A stretch of DNA of 16,258 nucleotides from Candidatus Zipacnadia bacterium (GCA_029821455.1 JALGTI010000180.1:1-16258); one strand, 5' to 3'; positions 6,734-15,800 are shown, counted from the first letter of the stretch. Program-made: numbers and translations. The notes: generated from the sequence alone by a model not told the origin.

Positions 6734-6796
6734 CCTGTTGCAGACTGTCATTTGGGCCGGGACCTGATACAGGTGCCCCAGTACCAGGCCCCGGCC
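6734..6796. repeat. hairpin and terminator-like repeat downstream of the CapD-like gene
   Basis: GGCCGGGACCTG (6755-6766) and CAGGCCCCGGCC (6785-6796) pair over 12 positions with one mismatch, 32 bases after the stop at 6828. Just beyond, 6734-6747 repeats exactly the 14 bases at 4579-4592 that form the core of the terminator there, but without its full stem or T run. The pair may act together in 3'-end formation of the CapD-like transcript. No T tract is present. Confidence 0.4.
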
Positions 6797-6827
6797 ATCC
6801 CCTGGACAACCCCCCAAGGGGGAACGC

Positions 6828-8774
6828 TCATCTTGCTTGCGTCGCGGCGAACAGCGTCATCGCTGGTCCGAATGAGTATTGATTGTTCGCCATCCGTATC
6901 AGTTCACTGTGCGCCTGCTCGGCGTTGCCCATCCTGACTACCTCTCGCAGCCGCGCTAGCATATAATCCACCGTCTCGACCTGGTCCTGCCAACCGTTTG
7001 GCAGCACTTGCAGCACGTGCGGATCAGTGCGGACCAGCACCTCTGTATCGCTATACAACGCTTCATGCAGCTTCTCGCCCGGCCGGAGCCCGATATAGCG
7101 GAAGTTCTTGAGGTCTTTGGGATCACGCCCCGCCAGGCGCAGCAGGTCTTCGGCCAGCTCTTGGATTCGAATCGGCTCACCCATATCTAGAATGTACAAC
7201 CCAGAGGCCTCGCCTATGCCGCCGCTGTGTATGACCAGTAGTGCTGCCTCGGGGATCGTCATGAAGTATCTGGTGGCTTCAGGGTGAGTGATTGTGAGCG
7301 GTTCGCCCCTTTGGATTTGATCCTGGAAGATCTCAACTACGCTACCCGTGCTTCCTATCACGTTGCCAAAGCGAACTGTGATATAGCGGGTGCCAAGCCC
7401 TACATCCTGCTGTTTGCGCTGCAGTAGCAGCTCGCAAATGCACTTAGAAGCGCCCATGACCGAGGTTGGATGCACTGCTTTGTCCGTTGAAATCAGCACA
7501 AAGCGCTCCACGCCATGCTCAGCGGCCACATCAGTCGTTACATCGGTTCCGAAGACGTTATTGACTATCGCCTCGAGCGGCTGAGGTTCCATAAGTGGGA
7601 CATGCTTGTGGGCTGCAGCGTGGAACACGATTTCCGGTGCGTGTAGCTCGAAGGCTTCATTCATAGACGCTGCGTTTGTGATGTTTCCGATAAAAGGTAC
7701 GCTCATTCCTGGGTAGTGTCGTTCGATCTCGCGCCCAATGGCATGGATTCTGTTTTCGCCCCTCCCGAGCAATACCAACCGTTGCGGGTGGAAGCGGGCA
7801 GCCTGGCGACAGATCTCGGAGCCTATACTGCCCCCCGCGCCGGTCACAAGTACACGCTTGCCCCTCAGGTATTCACCGCAGGTATCGACCGGAAACTGCG
7901 TTGGGTCTCGACCCAGCAGATCTGCCAAGTCCACTCCTCGTAGCTGCCCAAAGGAAATCTCGTTTTCCCACAGTTGCAATGTCGAGGGGAGGATTCTGTA
8001 AGGGATACCTACGACAGAGCAGCGCCTTACAAGGCGGCGCAGGTATCCCCCGCCCAATGAGGGTATGGCGATGATGATCTCGTCGCACTTATGACGAGCG
8101 CAGATACGCTCTAGCTCGGTACCCAACCCCAGCACACGGCCATGGCGTATCCACATGTTGCGTTTCTTGGGGTCGTCATCTACGAAACCTACGAGCTCGG
8201 AACCATTACTCGGCTGGTATCTTAGCTGGTCAGCTAGAGCAGCTCCGGCCGAGCCGGCACCGTAAATGATTATGCGCCTAGCCTGCTTGGGAGTCTTCTC
8301 AGATGTATCCGGGCCCACGTGACCATTGCGACTGTCGTGGCGCTTGCCGTTCTGCACATGGAGCTCTCGCATGATGCGCCACGAGAATCGCCCAGCGCCG
8401 ATGGCAAACAACCAGACCATCCAAGTCAATGTGAGAAGACTGTAACTTCGCAGCCCGTTACCGAAGATGGAAAAGAGGTACATCGAGCCCAGCAGTGCGA
8501 GGGCGCTGGTGGTTACGGCAAGGATAATAGAAACGAGCGCATCCACAGAGGCGAAGTGCCAAATGCGATTGTACAGTCCAAATGCATAGAAAACGGCTAT
8601 CGCGATTGGGAATATGGGCAGGGCCTGGACGTAAAACTTCCCCAAAAGATCGGCAGGAATCTGACCGTCAAAGCGCACGGCAAAGGCGATGATGATGCCC
8701 GCGCCCAAGACCAGCAGGTCGAGACAGACAAGCACGGGACGCATCCAATTGAGGCTGATGACTCGTTTGGCCAT
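6828..8774 (-). CDS. membrane-bound nucleotide-sugar 4,6-dehydratase, CapD/WbpM family
   Basis: The product is 648 residues, the length of full-size CapD/WbpM/PglF-type proteins. Four transmembrane helices lie at about 12-33, 50-67, 83-101 and 113-130. A CoA-binding-like Rossmann domain begins with RIIIYGAGSAG (167-177). The catalytic SDR domain has TGAGGSIGSE (311-320) for NAD(P), HAAAHKHVPLME (385-396), STDKAVHPTSVMGASK (429-444, with Met440 and Lys444 in place of the classical Tyr-Lys pair) and RPGEKLHE (564-571). Family enzymes dehydrate UDP-GlcNAc at C4/C6 at the inner membrane to begin bacillosamine, QuiNAc or FucNAc-type sugars for polysaccharide or glycoprotein. I chose the ATG at 8774. 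The frame continues to a TTG at 8918, but those 48 residues match nothing. The Shine-Dalgarno site is weak. It shares the strand with the PEP-CTERM gene. Confidence 0.9.
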   Translation of the reverse strand: MAKRVISLNWMRPVLVCLDLLVLGAGIIIAFAVRFDGQIPADLLGKFYVQALPIFPIAIAVFYAFGLYNRIWHFASVDALVSIILAVTTSALALLGSMYLFSIFGNGLRSYSLLTLTWMVWLFAIGAGRFSWRIMRELHVQNGKRHDSRNGHVGPDTSEKTPKQARRIIIYGAGSAGAALADQLRYQPSNGSELVGFVDDDPKKRNMWIRHGRVLGLGTELERICARHKCDEIIIAIPSLGGGYLRRLVRRCSVVGIPYRILPSTLQLWENEISFGQLRGVDLADLLGRDPTQFPVDTCGEYLRGKRVLVTGAGGSIGSEICRQAARFHPQRLVLLGRGENRIHAIGREIERHYPGMSVPFIGNITNAASMNEAFELHAPEIVFHAAAHKHVPLMEPQPLEAIVNNVFGTDVTTDVAAEHGVERFVLISTDKAVHPTSVMGASKCICELLLQRKQQDVGLGTRYITVRFGNVIGSTGSVVEIFQDQIQRGEPLTITHPEATRYFMTIPEAALLVIHSGGIGEASGLYILDMGEPIRIQELAEDLLRLAGRDPKDLKNFRYIGLRPGEKLHEALYSDTEVLVRTDPHVLQVLPNGWQDQVETVDYMLARLREVVRMGNAEQAHSELIRMANNQYSFGPAMTLFAATQAR

Positions 8775-9040
8775 AGATCGTGACCCTGCGGGCCGGTCAT
8801 CAACCGTTGCTGCGTAGTCCGCGCGCCCTGTGCCCCCCCCGTATCGCGCGGGATCTCGAAGATCAGACTGCCACTTGTGCTGTGAAACAAGGGCCCAGAT
8901 TGATTGTGTTGACCACAAATGAACTGAATTGGGCTAGATTCCCGGAAGGAGGGGTGAACCCCGATCGCTCTGTGCGGGAGAACCACCTGACCTGAGTACG
9001 CGGCCGTGGCTCGGCTGTGGCCAGATGGAATGATGCACCC

Positions 9041-9094
9041 GGAGCTGGGCCGTCAACCGCCGCCCGATCCGGAGCGCGGCGGCTTTTCAGCTCC
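9041..9094. repeat. nested stem structure upstream of the CapD-like gene
   Basis: Outer arms GGAGCTG (9041-9047) and CAGCTCC (9088-9094) enclose inner arms GCCGCC (9059-9064) and GGCGGC (9078-9083). On the plus strand the inner stem is followed by TTTT, but no plus-strand gene precedes it. On the minus strand it would fold in a leader RNA about 270 bases before the CapD-like start. Confidence 0.45.
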
Positions 9095-9137
9095 CCTTGT
9101 TATGTGTCCACCCTTCCTCCTTGTTTGGTAAGAAAGC

Positions 9138-9151
9138 ACAGCACCTGCTGT
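9138..9151. repeat. short perfect palindrome
   Basis: ACAGCA and TGCTGT arms surround a CC centre. It is a tight hairpin or a possible protein-binding palindrome in the gene-free stretch, with no gene directly attached. Confidence 0.3.
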
Positions 9152-9476
9152 TCAGGGCCGGGTCCCCCCCGGGGAACGTGGCATCAACAGGTGCCTTGGT
9201 CTGCGCTGTTTCGATTGGCCGCTAACAACCTGGCCTCTTGGCCATTTGCAATTGCGAAATCTCTCCTATCGTTACTACCAGTTTACTGTGTGGTTTGCAC
9301 ATGTCAAGTGGATAGAAGAAACCTTGAGCATGCGCGGAGCATAGCCAGAGGCATAGGATCCGCTGATAATGCTGCCCGGGGAGGGTACGCAACGAGCCTT
9401 ATCTGGTCACTTCTCGCCCAATTGCGTCGCCAAGATTATCAGCTATCGGACGGTCCGCGGGACTATCCGGACGCTC

Positions 9477-9500
9477 CGGCCAGAGGTTGAGGTCTGGCCG
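9477..9500. repeat. perfect 8-bp hairpin
   Basis: CGGCCAGA (9477-9484) and TCTGGCCG (9493-9500) flank an 8-base loop. There is no T run on either side and no gene directly next to it. It may be part of decayed repetitive DNA. Confidence 0.4.
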
Positions 9501-9757
9501 AGAAGCTAGCAGGAGCGCGCGCAGCCGGAGTGGGGATTGCACTACGACCTCACTACGGCGAAGAATTGGTGGCTTTGCTTATGCCCAGGCAGGACTGTGT
9601 TTGCCAACTGCCTCCACGCCGTCAGAGTTGACTAATTGGCAGCCACAAGCGCCTGGAAAGGCTGCACAGCGCTGGTTGTTCCGGAGACATTGCCACCACG
9701 AGCAGGGATTGCTCCCAGACTCGAAGAATATGCAGACAACCAAAAGCCAAATGGTAA

Positions 9758-9958
9758 ATCTCGGTTGAATGCATTGGCCCCATTCTGGCAGAGGAACTTG
9801 CCGAACGCAGACGCGAGGGACTGTCGGAACGCGAAGGGCGGCTGTATGTTGTGAGGGCGACAGCTACTATCGAGCGCAAGGCCGGCTACGCGGGGCAGAA
9901 GCTGCGGGAGCTACTGGCGGAGGCGCTGGATACGCAAATCCGGGACGCGAGGAAGTGA
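9758..9958 (+). pseudogene. C-terminal remnant of an unrecognised gene, or a small unknown protein
   Basis: The frame between stops at 9755-9757 and 9956-9958 reads ECIGPILAEELAERRREGLS, EREGRLYVVRATATIERKAG, then YAGQKLRELLAEALDTQIRD and ARK. It has the charge and heptad pattern of a real helical protein, unlike the other two frames here. It lacks an ATG. The nearest plausible start is a GTG inside YVVRA, which would leave about 35 residues. A truncated gene tail is the simpler reading. It ends 23 bases before the response regulator start, so it may once have headed the same operon. No family is recognised. Confidence 0.35.
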
Positions 9959-9981
9959 TCCAGAGAAAGGAGTGGGGTCGC

Positions 9982-10383
9982 GTGGCACAGGATGCTAACA
10001 AAGGCGATCTAGCCGGCGAAGTAGCCACTGTGTTGGTCATAGACGATGATATAAGGATGCTGTCGGCCGTTCGTAGGATACTAGAACATGCTGGTTATCA
10101 TGTGCTAGTAGCTGAGGATGGGAGACAGGGCATACAGATACTGCGGGAGCAGGCAGGTGGGATTGACGCAATCATCTTGGATTGGATACTGCCGAGCATG
10201 AGCGGCGCTGAATGGCTGGAACACATTCTGGAGATTGATCCTGACGCCAGGGTAGTATTCTTTACCGGTCACTTGATACCGGAAGCCCTCCATGTGGAAC
10301 TTGAGGGTAAAGTACGAGGCTTTCTACACAAGCCATTCACCGCTGACCAGCTGCTTGGTGCTGTGGTGGAGGCACTGGGATAG
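9982..10383 (+). CDS. stand-alone response regulator receiver domain protein
   Basis: The GTG start at 9982 has AAAGGAG nine bases upstream. An earlier in-frame ATG at 9769 would add 71 residues with no homology that lie on top of another coding-like frame. The 133-residue product is one receiver domain with the key residues in place: acidic pair Asp21-Asp22 (VLVIDDD), phospho-acceptor Asp67 (IILDWILPSMSG), Thr95 (VVFFTGH) and Lys117 (FLHKPF). There is no output domain and no sensor kinase nearby. Such single-domain regulators act by protein contact, in the CheY or Spo0F manner. The DNA methyltransferase follows on the same strand, about 113-152 bases after its stop depending on the start used. 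Partner and target are unknown. Confidence 0.88.
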   Translation: MAQDANKGDLAGEVATVLVIDDDIRMLSAVRRILEHAGYHVLVAEDGRQGIQILREQAGGIDAIILDWILPSMSGAEWLEHILEIDPDARVVFFTGHLIPEALHVELEGKVRGFLHKPFTADQLLGAVVEALG

Positions 10384-10535
10384 GTTATAAAATCCTGCAA
10401 TTTAGCTGCGGAAATGGGCCGCGGCGGACAAAGACCAACATGCAGGGGGAGCGGCAGGGAACAGGCTTAGCAATCGGAGCTGAAGGGGACATTGAGATGG
10501 GTATTGCGGAGACGAAACCTGGCAAGGAGACTGCA

Positions 10536-11297
10536 ATGCATGCTGCTCCGGCAGTTTTCTTTCGAACGCCGGACGAGCAGATAACTATCTTACACGATGA
10601 CATCCTGTCTACAGAATCCATACTGCCAAGTTCTGTCGACTTGACTGTTACGTCTCCGCCGTACAATGTGGATATACGCTACGATTCATCTGAGGATGAC
10701 ATACCTTACGATACATACCTTGAATTCACAGCTGATTGGCTGGCGAAGGTTTATACTCTGACCAAGCCGGACGGGAGGATGTGTCTAAATATCCCGCTAG
10801 ATAAGAACAAGGGTGGCCAGCAAAGTGTGTATAGCGATATCGTTAGCATCGCCAAGCAAGTCGGTTGGGAATATCACTCCACGATCGTCTGGAACGAAGG
10901 GAACATATCCCGGAGAACAGCTTGGGGATCATGGATGAGTGCAAGCGCCCCTTACGTGATTGCGCCAGTGGAAATGATAGCCGTGCTCTACAGAGAACAG
11001 TGGGAGAAAACAGAAAAAGGGCAGTCGGATATAGCCAGAGAAGAGTTTATGGAGTGGACCAACGGAATGTGGATCTTTGGCGGCGAAAGCGCAAAGAGAA
11101 TAGGACATCCAGCGCCGTTCCCCGTGGAGCTGCCCAGAAGGTGTATCAAACTCTTCAGTTTCGTTGGCGATACTGTCCTTGATCCATTCCTTGGCAGTGG
11201 CACCACTCTCGTTGCCTGTGCACAGAATAACCGTGTTATTGCCCTTGAATACTGCAAACTGGCTCAGAAAAGGGTAGAAGTGGAGGGCTGCGCTTAG
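10536..11297 (+). CDS. beta-class DNA methyltransferase (N4-cytosine or N6-adenine)
   Basis: Motif IV (TSPPYN, residues 39-44) comes before the SAM-binding motif I (DPFLGSGTT, 216-224), the beta-class order of the N6_N4_Mtase family. The HPAPFP block (191-196) and ALEYC motif (236-240) are also present. EGNISRRTAWGSWMSASAP (121-139) between them is probably the target-recognition part. SPPY is most often seen in N4-cytosine enzymes but not only there, so base and target sequence are open. The 253-residue length suits a small stand-alone modification enzyme. I prefer the ATG at 10536 because AAGGAG lies six bases upstream. An ATG at 10497 with AAGGGG and one at 10440 are also in frame. No restriction endonuclease is next to it, so it appears to be an orphan methylase, possibly co-transcribed with the receiver protein upstream. 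Confidence 0.9.
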   Translation: MHAAPAVFFRTPDEQITILHDDILSTESILPSSVDLTVTSPPYNVDIRYDSSEDDIPYDTYLEFTADWLAKVYTLTKPDGRMCLNIPLDKNKGGQQSVYSDIVSIAKQVGWEYHSTIVWNEGNISRRTAWGSWMSASAPYVIAPVEMIAVLYREQWEKTEKGQSDIAREEFMEWTNGMWIFGGESAKRIGHPAPFPVELPRRCIKLFSFVGDTVLDPFLGSGTTLVACAQNNRVIALEYCKLAQKRVEVEGCA

Positions 11298-11395
11298 CAG
11301 AGGGTTTTGCTACACACATACTCAGCAGAGCCAGGAATCAGTGCGGCAAACAGGGAATACTGAAACGCGGCAAGCAACTATCTGGCAAATGCCCG

Positions 11396-12496
11396 ATGGA
11401 TAGGTGTGCCCAATGCATACTGCCCGAGACGTTCCCCGGGATCACCTTTGATGGTGATTTCGTCTGTAATCACTGTCGTGCATCCGCAGAAGCAACAACG
11501 CAGTCCCCATTGTATACCGCCAAATCCCTCGAAGACTTGGTATCGGGTTATCGCCGCCCTGGCAAAGAGCATGAGTGCATCGTTGGACTGAGTGGCGGCC
11601 GCGATAGCACCTTTGCAGCCTACTATGCGGCCCGGGTGCTTAATCTCAGGGTTCTCCTGTGCACTGTCGACAATGGCCTGATGCCACGACAGACCATGCT
11701 CAATATTGAAAAGACCAGGGAAATGCTCGATGCAGACCTGGTCGTTGTGAAGAACGAGCAAATGAAGGTGTCTGCCAGGGGTGCTATTACTTCGTGGCTC
11801 CGCAAGCCTTCCATTGGCATGGTCCCAACCTTCTGTGTTGGCTGCATTGGAGCGATAAAGTCCCGCTTGTTGCAGAAGGCACGAGAGCATGGCATATCAT
11901 TAGTGATCACGGGTGCCGGTGAGCCGCAGCTACCCTTGGGCAACTACCTGTTGAGTATCCCGAGGGGCAGCGACCGCAAGAGTGCTATGCTCTTGGGCTA
12001 TGCTATGGAGTTGGCCAGGAATCCTTACTATCTCCTAAACCCTGGTTGTCTGATTGAAATGGCGAGGGAGGCCTACTTCCGCTTCTTACGGCCGAGAATC
12101 AGACGTCACTACCGTACGGGGGTGCGCTTCGTATCCGCTTACAAGTTCGTTGCCTGGGACGACAGCTTGATAGTCTCGACAATTCAAGACGAACTAGGCT
12201 GGGAGAACCCGTATGGAGGCAGCACCTGGAAATCTGACTGCAAGATGCATCTCGTGAAACAGTACGCGTACAGAGAGTCCCTTGGTTTCACGAAGAACGA
12301 CATAATCCTCAGTTGTCTTATACAGCAGGGCAATATCTCACGGACGGAAGCACTAGAGAGAGTGAGACACGAGAACGAGCTGCCGCGCCATGCATTGATC
12401 GAAGCCCTTGATACCCTTGGAATCGAGCCCGGGCATTTCGAGGCGGCCGTGCAGAAGCTGGCCACGCGACACCATGCGGCACATATGCGGCACTAA
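11396..12496 (+). CDS. PP-loop ATP pyrophosphatase resembling N-acetyl-sugar amidotransferases
   Basis: The product is 366 residues. It opens with a putative zinc ribbon, Cys4-x2-Cys7 and Cys24-x2-Cys27 (MDRCAQCILPETFPGITFDG then DFVCNHC), as in PseA/WbpG-type N-acetyl-sugar amidotransferases. The PP-loop SGGRDST (66-72) in CIVGLSGGRDSTFAAYYAAR binds ATP and adenylates the acceptor. A third pair, Cys147-x2-Cys150 (PTFCVGC), and ITGAGEPQLPLGNYL (171-185) follow, and these are also family features. WbpG-like enzymes amidate nucleotide-linked sugars with ammonia from a glutaminase partner. None is visible here. The C-terminal 90 residues are helical. With the CapD-like gene it would fit an acetamidino- or amino-sugar pathway. 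No clear Shine-Dalgarno site precedes the ATG. Thiolation of RNA or another PP-loop reaction remains possible. Confidence 0.75.
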   Translation: MDRCAQCILPETFPGITFDGDFVCNHCRASAEATTQSPLYTAKSLEDLVSGYRRPGKEHECIVGLSGGRDSTFAAYYAARVLNLRVLLCTVDNGLMPRQTMLNIEKTREMLDADLVVVKNEQMKVSARGAITSWLRKPSIGMVPTFCVGCIGAIKSRLLQKAREHGISLVITGAGEPQLPLGNYLLSIPRGSDRKSAMLLGYAMELARNPYYLLNPGCLIEMAREAYFRFLRPRIRRHYRTGVRFVSAYKFVAWDDSLIVSTIQDELGWENPYGGSTWKSDCKMHLVKQYAYRESLGFTKNDIILSCLIQQGNISRTEALERVRHENELPRHALIEALDTLGIEPGHFEAAVQKLATRHHAAHMRH

Positions 12497-12867
12497 TATG
12501 GGCTTACCTATCTACTTGAGGTATGGCAACAGGCTTAAGAGGCGGGTGGAAAGGCAGCGGCGCTAACGGAGACGCTGAGGCAATAGATAAGTGCACCAGG
12601 CTACTTAGACCGTTTTCCCCCCCGGCGCCGGGTGACAGTGCAGGCGACGCCCCAATTATTGATAGTCAGTCTCTAGCCCGGGGAGCAGTATGCCTCCTGG
12701 CTGCTCAAGCGCGCTCAGAGTAGCCCAATTGCCCCACAAGTACGCTTGGGCAAGGCTATGAATGCTTGATTGCTGCGCTCACCTCGCCAGCACAAGAAGG
12801 AATTGAGCACAGATTCGAACAATGTATCAGTCAAGCACAGACACGGGGAATCGAGGGGTGAGAGATA
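12497..12867. other. gene-free stretch before the secreted enzyme
   Basis: The 371 bases hold no protein-like frame. They contain a 12-bp perfect palindrome, CCCGGCGCCGGG (12621-12632), preceded by a C run. No promoter I would defend is visible, although TTGAGC near 12803 with TATCAG 16 bases later is a weak candidate. Confidence 0.4.
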
Positions 12868-15800
12868 GTGAGACACGGAATAGCCTTAGCGATAGCGTGG
12901 CTTGTCCTCTGCGCAACGCCTGCACTGCATGCGGCCCCAGCCGCCCGGGAGATGAGTCCCGTGGACTTCAGCATCACCAACTACAGTACGAGGCCCCGCA
13001 CCGAGGTTGCCCGAGTCTCAATACCGGTACCACAGGGCGCTCTCAGCGAGCCGCTCCCCGGGCTGGTCTTGAGCGGCAAGGCGACCTACAGCGCCCAGGC
13101 GCATGTCATCACGCGTCACCCGGACGAGTCGCCGCGGCGGGTGATGCTGAGCATCCCGGTCGCGATGGGCGCCGGGCAGACGCGGGCCTTCAGCTACGGC
13201 CCGCAGACGGATGTGACCAGCCAGGCGCCGCCGGCGCCGCGAGGCGACATGCTGAGGCGCAGCGGCGCTAGCGCCACCATGACGACGCGATTCTTTACCC
13301 TGGTGGTGCGCGAGGACAGCGCCCAGATCATCGGGACGAATGGAGAGGTGCTGGCGCTGATCCATGCGTACGGGCCCGGCGTGGCCGACCCGCAGCCGGC
13401 GGCTGTGGAGATCATCGAGAACGGGCCCTACAGCGCCTGGCTGCGCTGGCGAGTGGAGGGTTCCGACTGGAGCCGGGAGGTTGACATCCAGGCCGACGAA
13501 CTGGGCCGCATCAAGCTCACTCAGCGCATCCTGCGTCACCTGCGCGATGACGACTCGACCCCTGACTTTGGGTTCAAGTTGAGCGTGATGGGGGCAGAGC
13601 CGGTGCGCCTGCCGGCTGAGCCTGTCCATTTCCTGCAATTCGACCCCACGTCGAGCTTTGCCGAGCATCCGGAACTCGTTGCCTCCCTGAAGCTGGCCGA
13701 TGGCATCCAGATTTCGCTGGCCAATCCGCTGGCGCTGCGCCAGAATCGTGGGACGCTGGAGGCTGATGTCCAGCCCAATCGCATCACCCTCCGCGCCAGC
13801 CGCATCGAGCCGGTCGAAGAAGAAAACAACTACCTCGTCATCCAGGAGGGGGCTTGGCGGGTGATGCGGCTTGTCATCCAGCCCGGCCCGCCAGAACAGC
13901 TTGCTGCCGCGATTGACCAACCTCTCGTCACCAAGACTGAGTGGCAAGCCTTTGATACCGTCTACCACAGCGGCCCGCCTCTTCGCGTCGAGCATCCGGT
14001 GCTTCAGAGTCTCACGGAAGCCTACATCCACGCCATGCAAAGCCTTTCACGGAATGGCGACGACTGGGGCACCATGGGCGGATTGGACCGGTACAACCAC
14101 TGCCAATACGTGTGGGAGGACTACTTCCGCACCGGTGACCCACGGCTGCGCAAGATCGCGCTGGACTGGTCGGAGAACTACATGAACTTCTCGGTCTACT
14201 GGGGGCCGGAAGACGAGTACTACGGCGGCGGCCGCTACCCTGGTGACCAAAGCAAGCAGCCGTGGCCCGGTACATTCAAGTCGCGGTACAACAACGCGGT
14301 CAGCTTCTGCACCAAGGGGTATCAGAGCTTCTGGCTGGCCTACGAGGAGACCGGGGACCCACGCTTCAGGCATGCCGCTGAACAGCAAGCCCTGTGGGCC
14401 TCGAAGCATGTGACCGCCGGCATTAACTACACGCGCTGCATAGGGCAGGTCACAGACTACGTCAAGCTGTACGAGTATACCGGCGACAGCTTCTACCTGG
14501 ATACCGCAGAGCGCCTGTGGTCGGAGTTCCAGGAGTGCCAGGGGTCTGACCTGCTCTTCACGGAGGGCGGCAGGCCCGCCATCGGCAATCACCTGCATAT
14601 CTTTAGCGACCAGGACGGCTACAAGACTCCCTTCGTCAAGTCTTACATAATGCAATATGCAACCAACGCGCTGCTGTATCTGCTGAAGCACCACCCCGAC
14701 AATCAACGCCTGCGCGACACCATCATCGCCTGCAATGACTGGATGGCGAAGGTGCAGACTCCGGGCGGCGGCTGGGGTTATCCCGGGCCAAGCACCGGTG
14801 GTCTTGGCTGGAACGTGGAGTATTGCCACGGGCTGATGCTGGGATGCGAACTGGAGCCCAAGGTGACATATTTGGACGCTGTCCAGCGCGACCTACGGGC
14901 TATTGTTAGCCTCTTCGACATGTACGGCGCCATCCCCAGCGGCATCCAGGCCTGGGAGAGCGTAGCAGGTATCAGCGGCGATGAACTGCGGCAGATGTAT
15001 CATCTGGCCACTGATCGCGACCGCCTGAAAGACTTCACTGACGGCAAGGTCAGCTTCGGCTACGGCCCAGATAGTACTGTGTACTTCATGGTGTTGCTGC
15101 GCGACTACCTCAAGTACCGCGACGAGGCTTCCCTGTTCAGCGAGGACGAGATCCTCAGCCAGATCCTGCAGTTGCCGACCACGCTAGCCGCTGGCCAAGC
15201 TCAATCGGGTGACCCCTCGCTACGCATCAAGCTAACCCATAGCACCGTGCCTGAGGGGACGCGCGTCCGGCTGGCGGTCGTTAGGAGTTGGAAGCTGAAG
15301 GACAGGGAGCTCAGGTGTCGCTGGGAGTTTTCAGATGGGCAGGTAGTGGAGAGCGAGACAGTCGAGCGGACTTTCCCTGCGGCGGGCCAGCAGAAAGCCA
15401 CGCTTGTGGCCAACGATGGTACGGACGACTATGTACGGACGATCTACTTCGAGACGCCGATCGGGCCGGCGGACATTGGACGGGAGCGCTGGCCACAGGG
15501 CGTACGCATCCAGGCGGAGGCCTTCAGCGCCCAGGGTGGAGGGGACATGGCGGTACAGATCCGGCAGCCGCGCGAAAAGCGGGGCTCCGACGGCGGCTCC
15601 TTCTCCCACTGGGACGCGACGGGCGCCTGGGTGGAGTGGGAGGTGGATGTGTCCAGGGCGGGGCACTACTTCCTGCTGGTCAAGTACGCCCGCCCCGCCG
15701 GTGGGCGGCGGCTGGTCACCGTGGATGGCGCCGAGATCGGTTCCATCGAGCTACCCTCCACCGGGGGGTACAGCGGTCCGGACGCGGACGACTGGGTCGT

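Larger units (their letters stand above)
8775..9757. other. long gene-free stretch with several hairpins
   Basis: Nearly 1 kb separates the start of the CapD-like gene from the plus-strand genes. The longest open frame (157 codons on the plus strand from 9017) has a composition unlike the neighbours and no motif. I see three clear hairpins (listed separately) but no tRNA, convincing riboswitch or consensus promoter. The part nearest 8774 is probably the 5' untranslated region of the CapD-like gene. Confidence 0.45.

Noticed and set aside
7160..7185. Second GATTCGAATC T-loop-like motif
   Set aside because: It is inside the coding sequence of the CapD-like gene and has no cloverleaf around it.
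8319..8783. Plus-strand frame of 154 codons
   Set aside because: It lies antisense to the membrane part of the CapD-like gene, is highly polar and repetitive in composition, and has no recognisable domain.
8775..8918. N-terminal extension of the CapD-like protein to a TTG at 8918
   Set aside because: The extra 48 residues are not hydrophobic or family-like, and the ATG at 8774 begins directly with the expected first membrane helix.
9017..9490. 157-codon plus-strand frame as a real gene
   Set aside because: It covers the nested hairpins, its composition changes abruptly, it has no ribosome site I trust and no motif is recognised.
11396..12496. DNA phosphorothioation (DndC-like) role for the PP-loop protein beside a DNA methyltransferase
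   Set aside because: The N-terminal cysteine ribbon and ITGAGEPQLPLGN block fit sugar amidotransferases better, and no other dnd-like gene is present.
12800..12830. tRNA T-loop-like GTTCGAATC on the minus strand
   Set aside because: The flanking bases do not form the five-pair T stem, and no anticodon or acceptor arm is found around it.
13018..14829. Long open frames on the minus strand (340 and 260 codons) opposite the secreted enzyme
   Set aside because: They are antisense frames of a high-GC gene whose plus-strand product has clear domains and a signal peptide. Their own translations show no motif.
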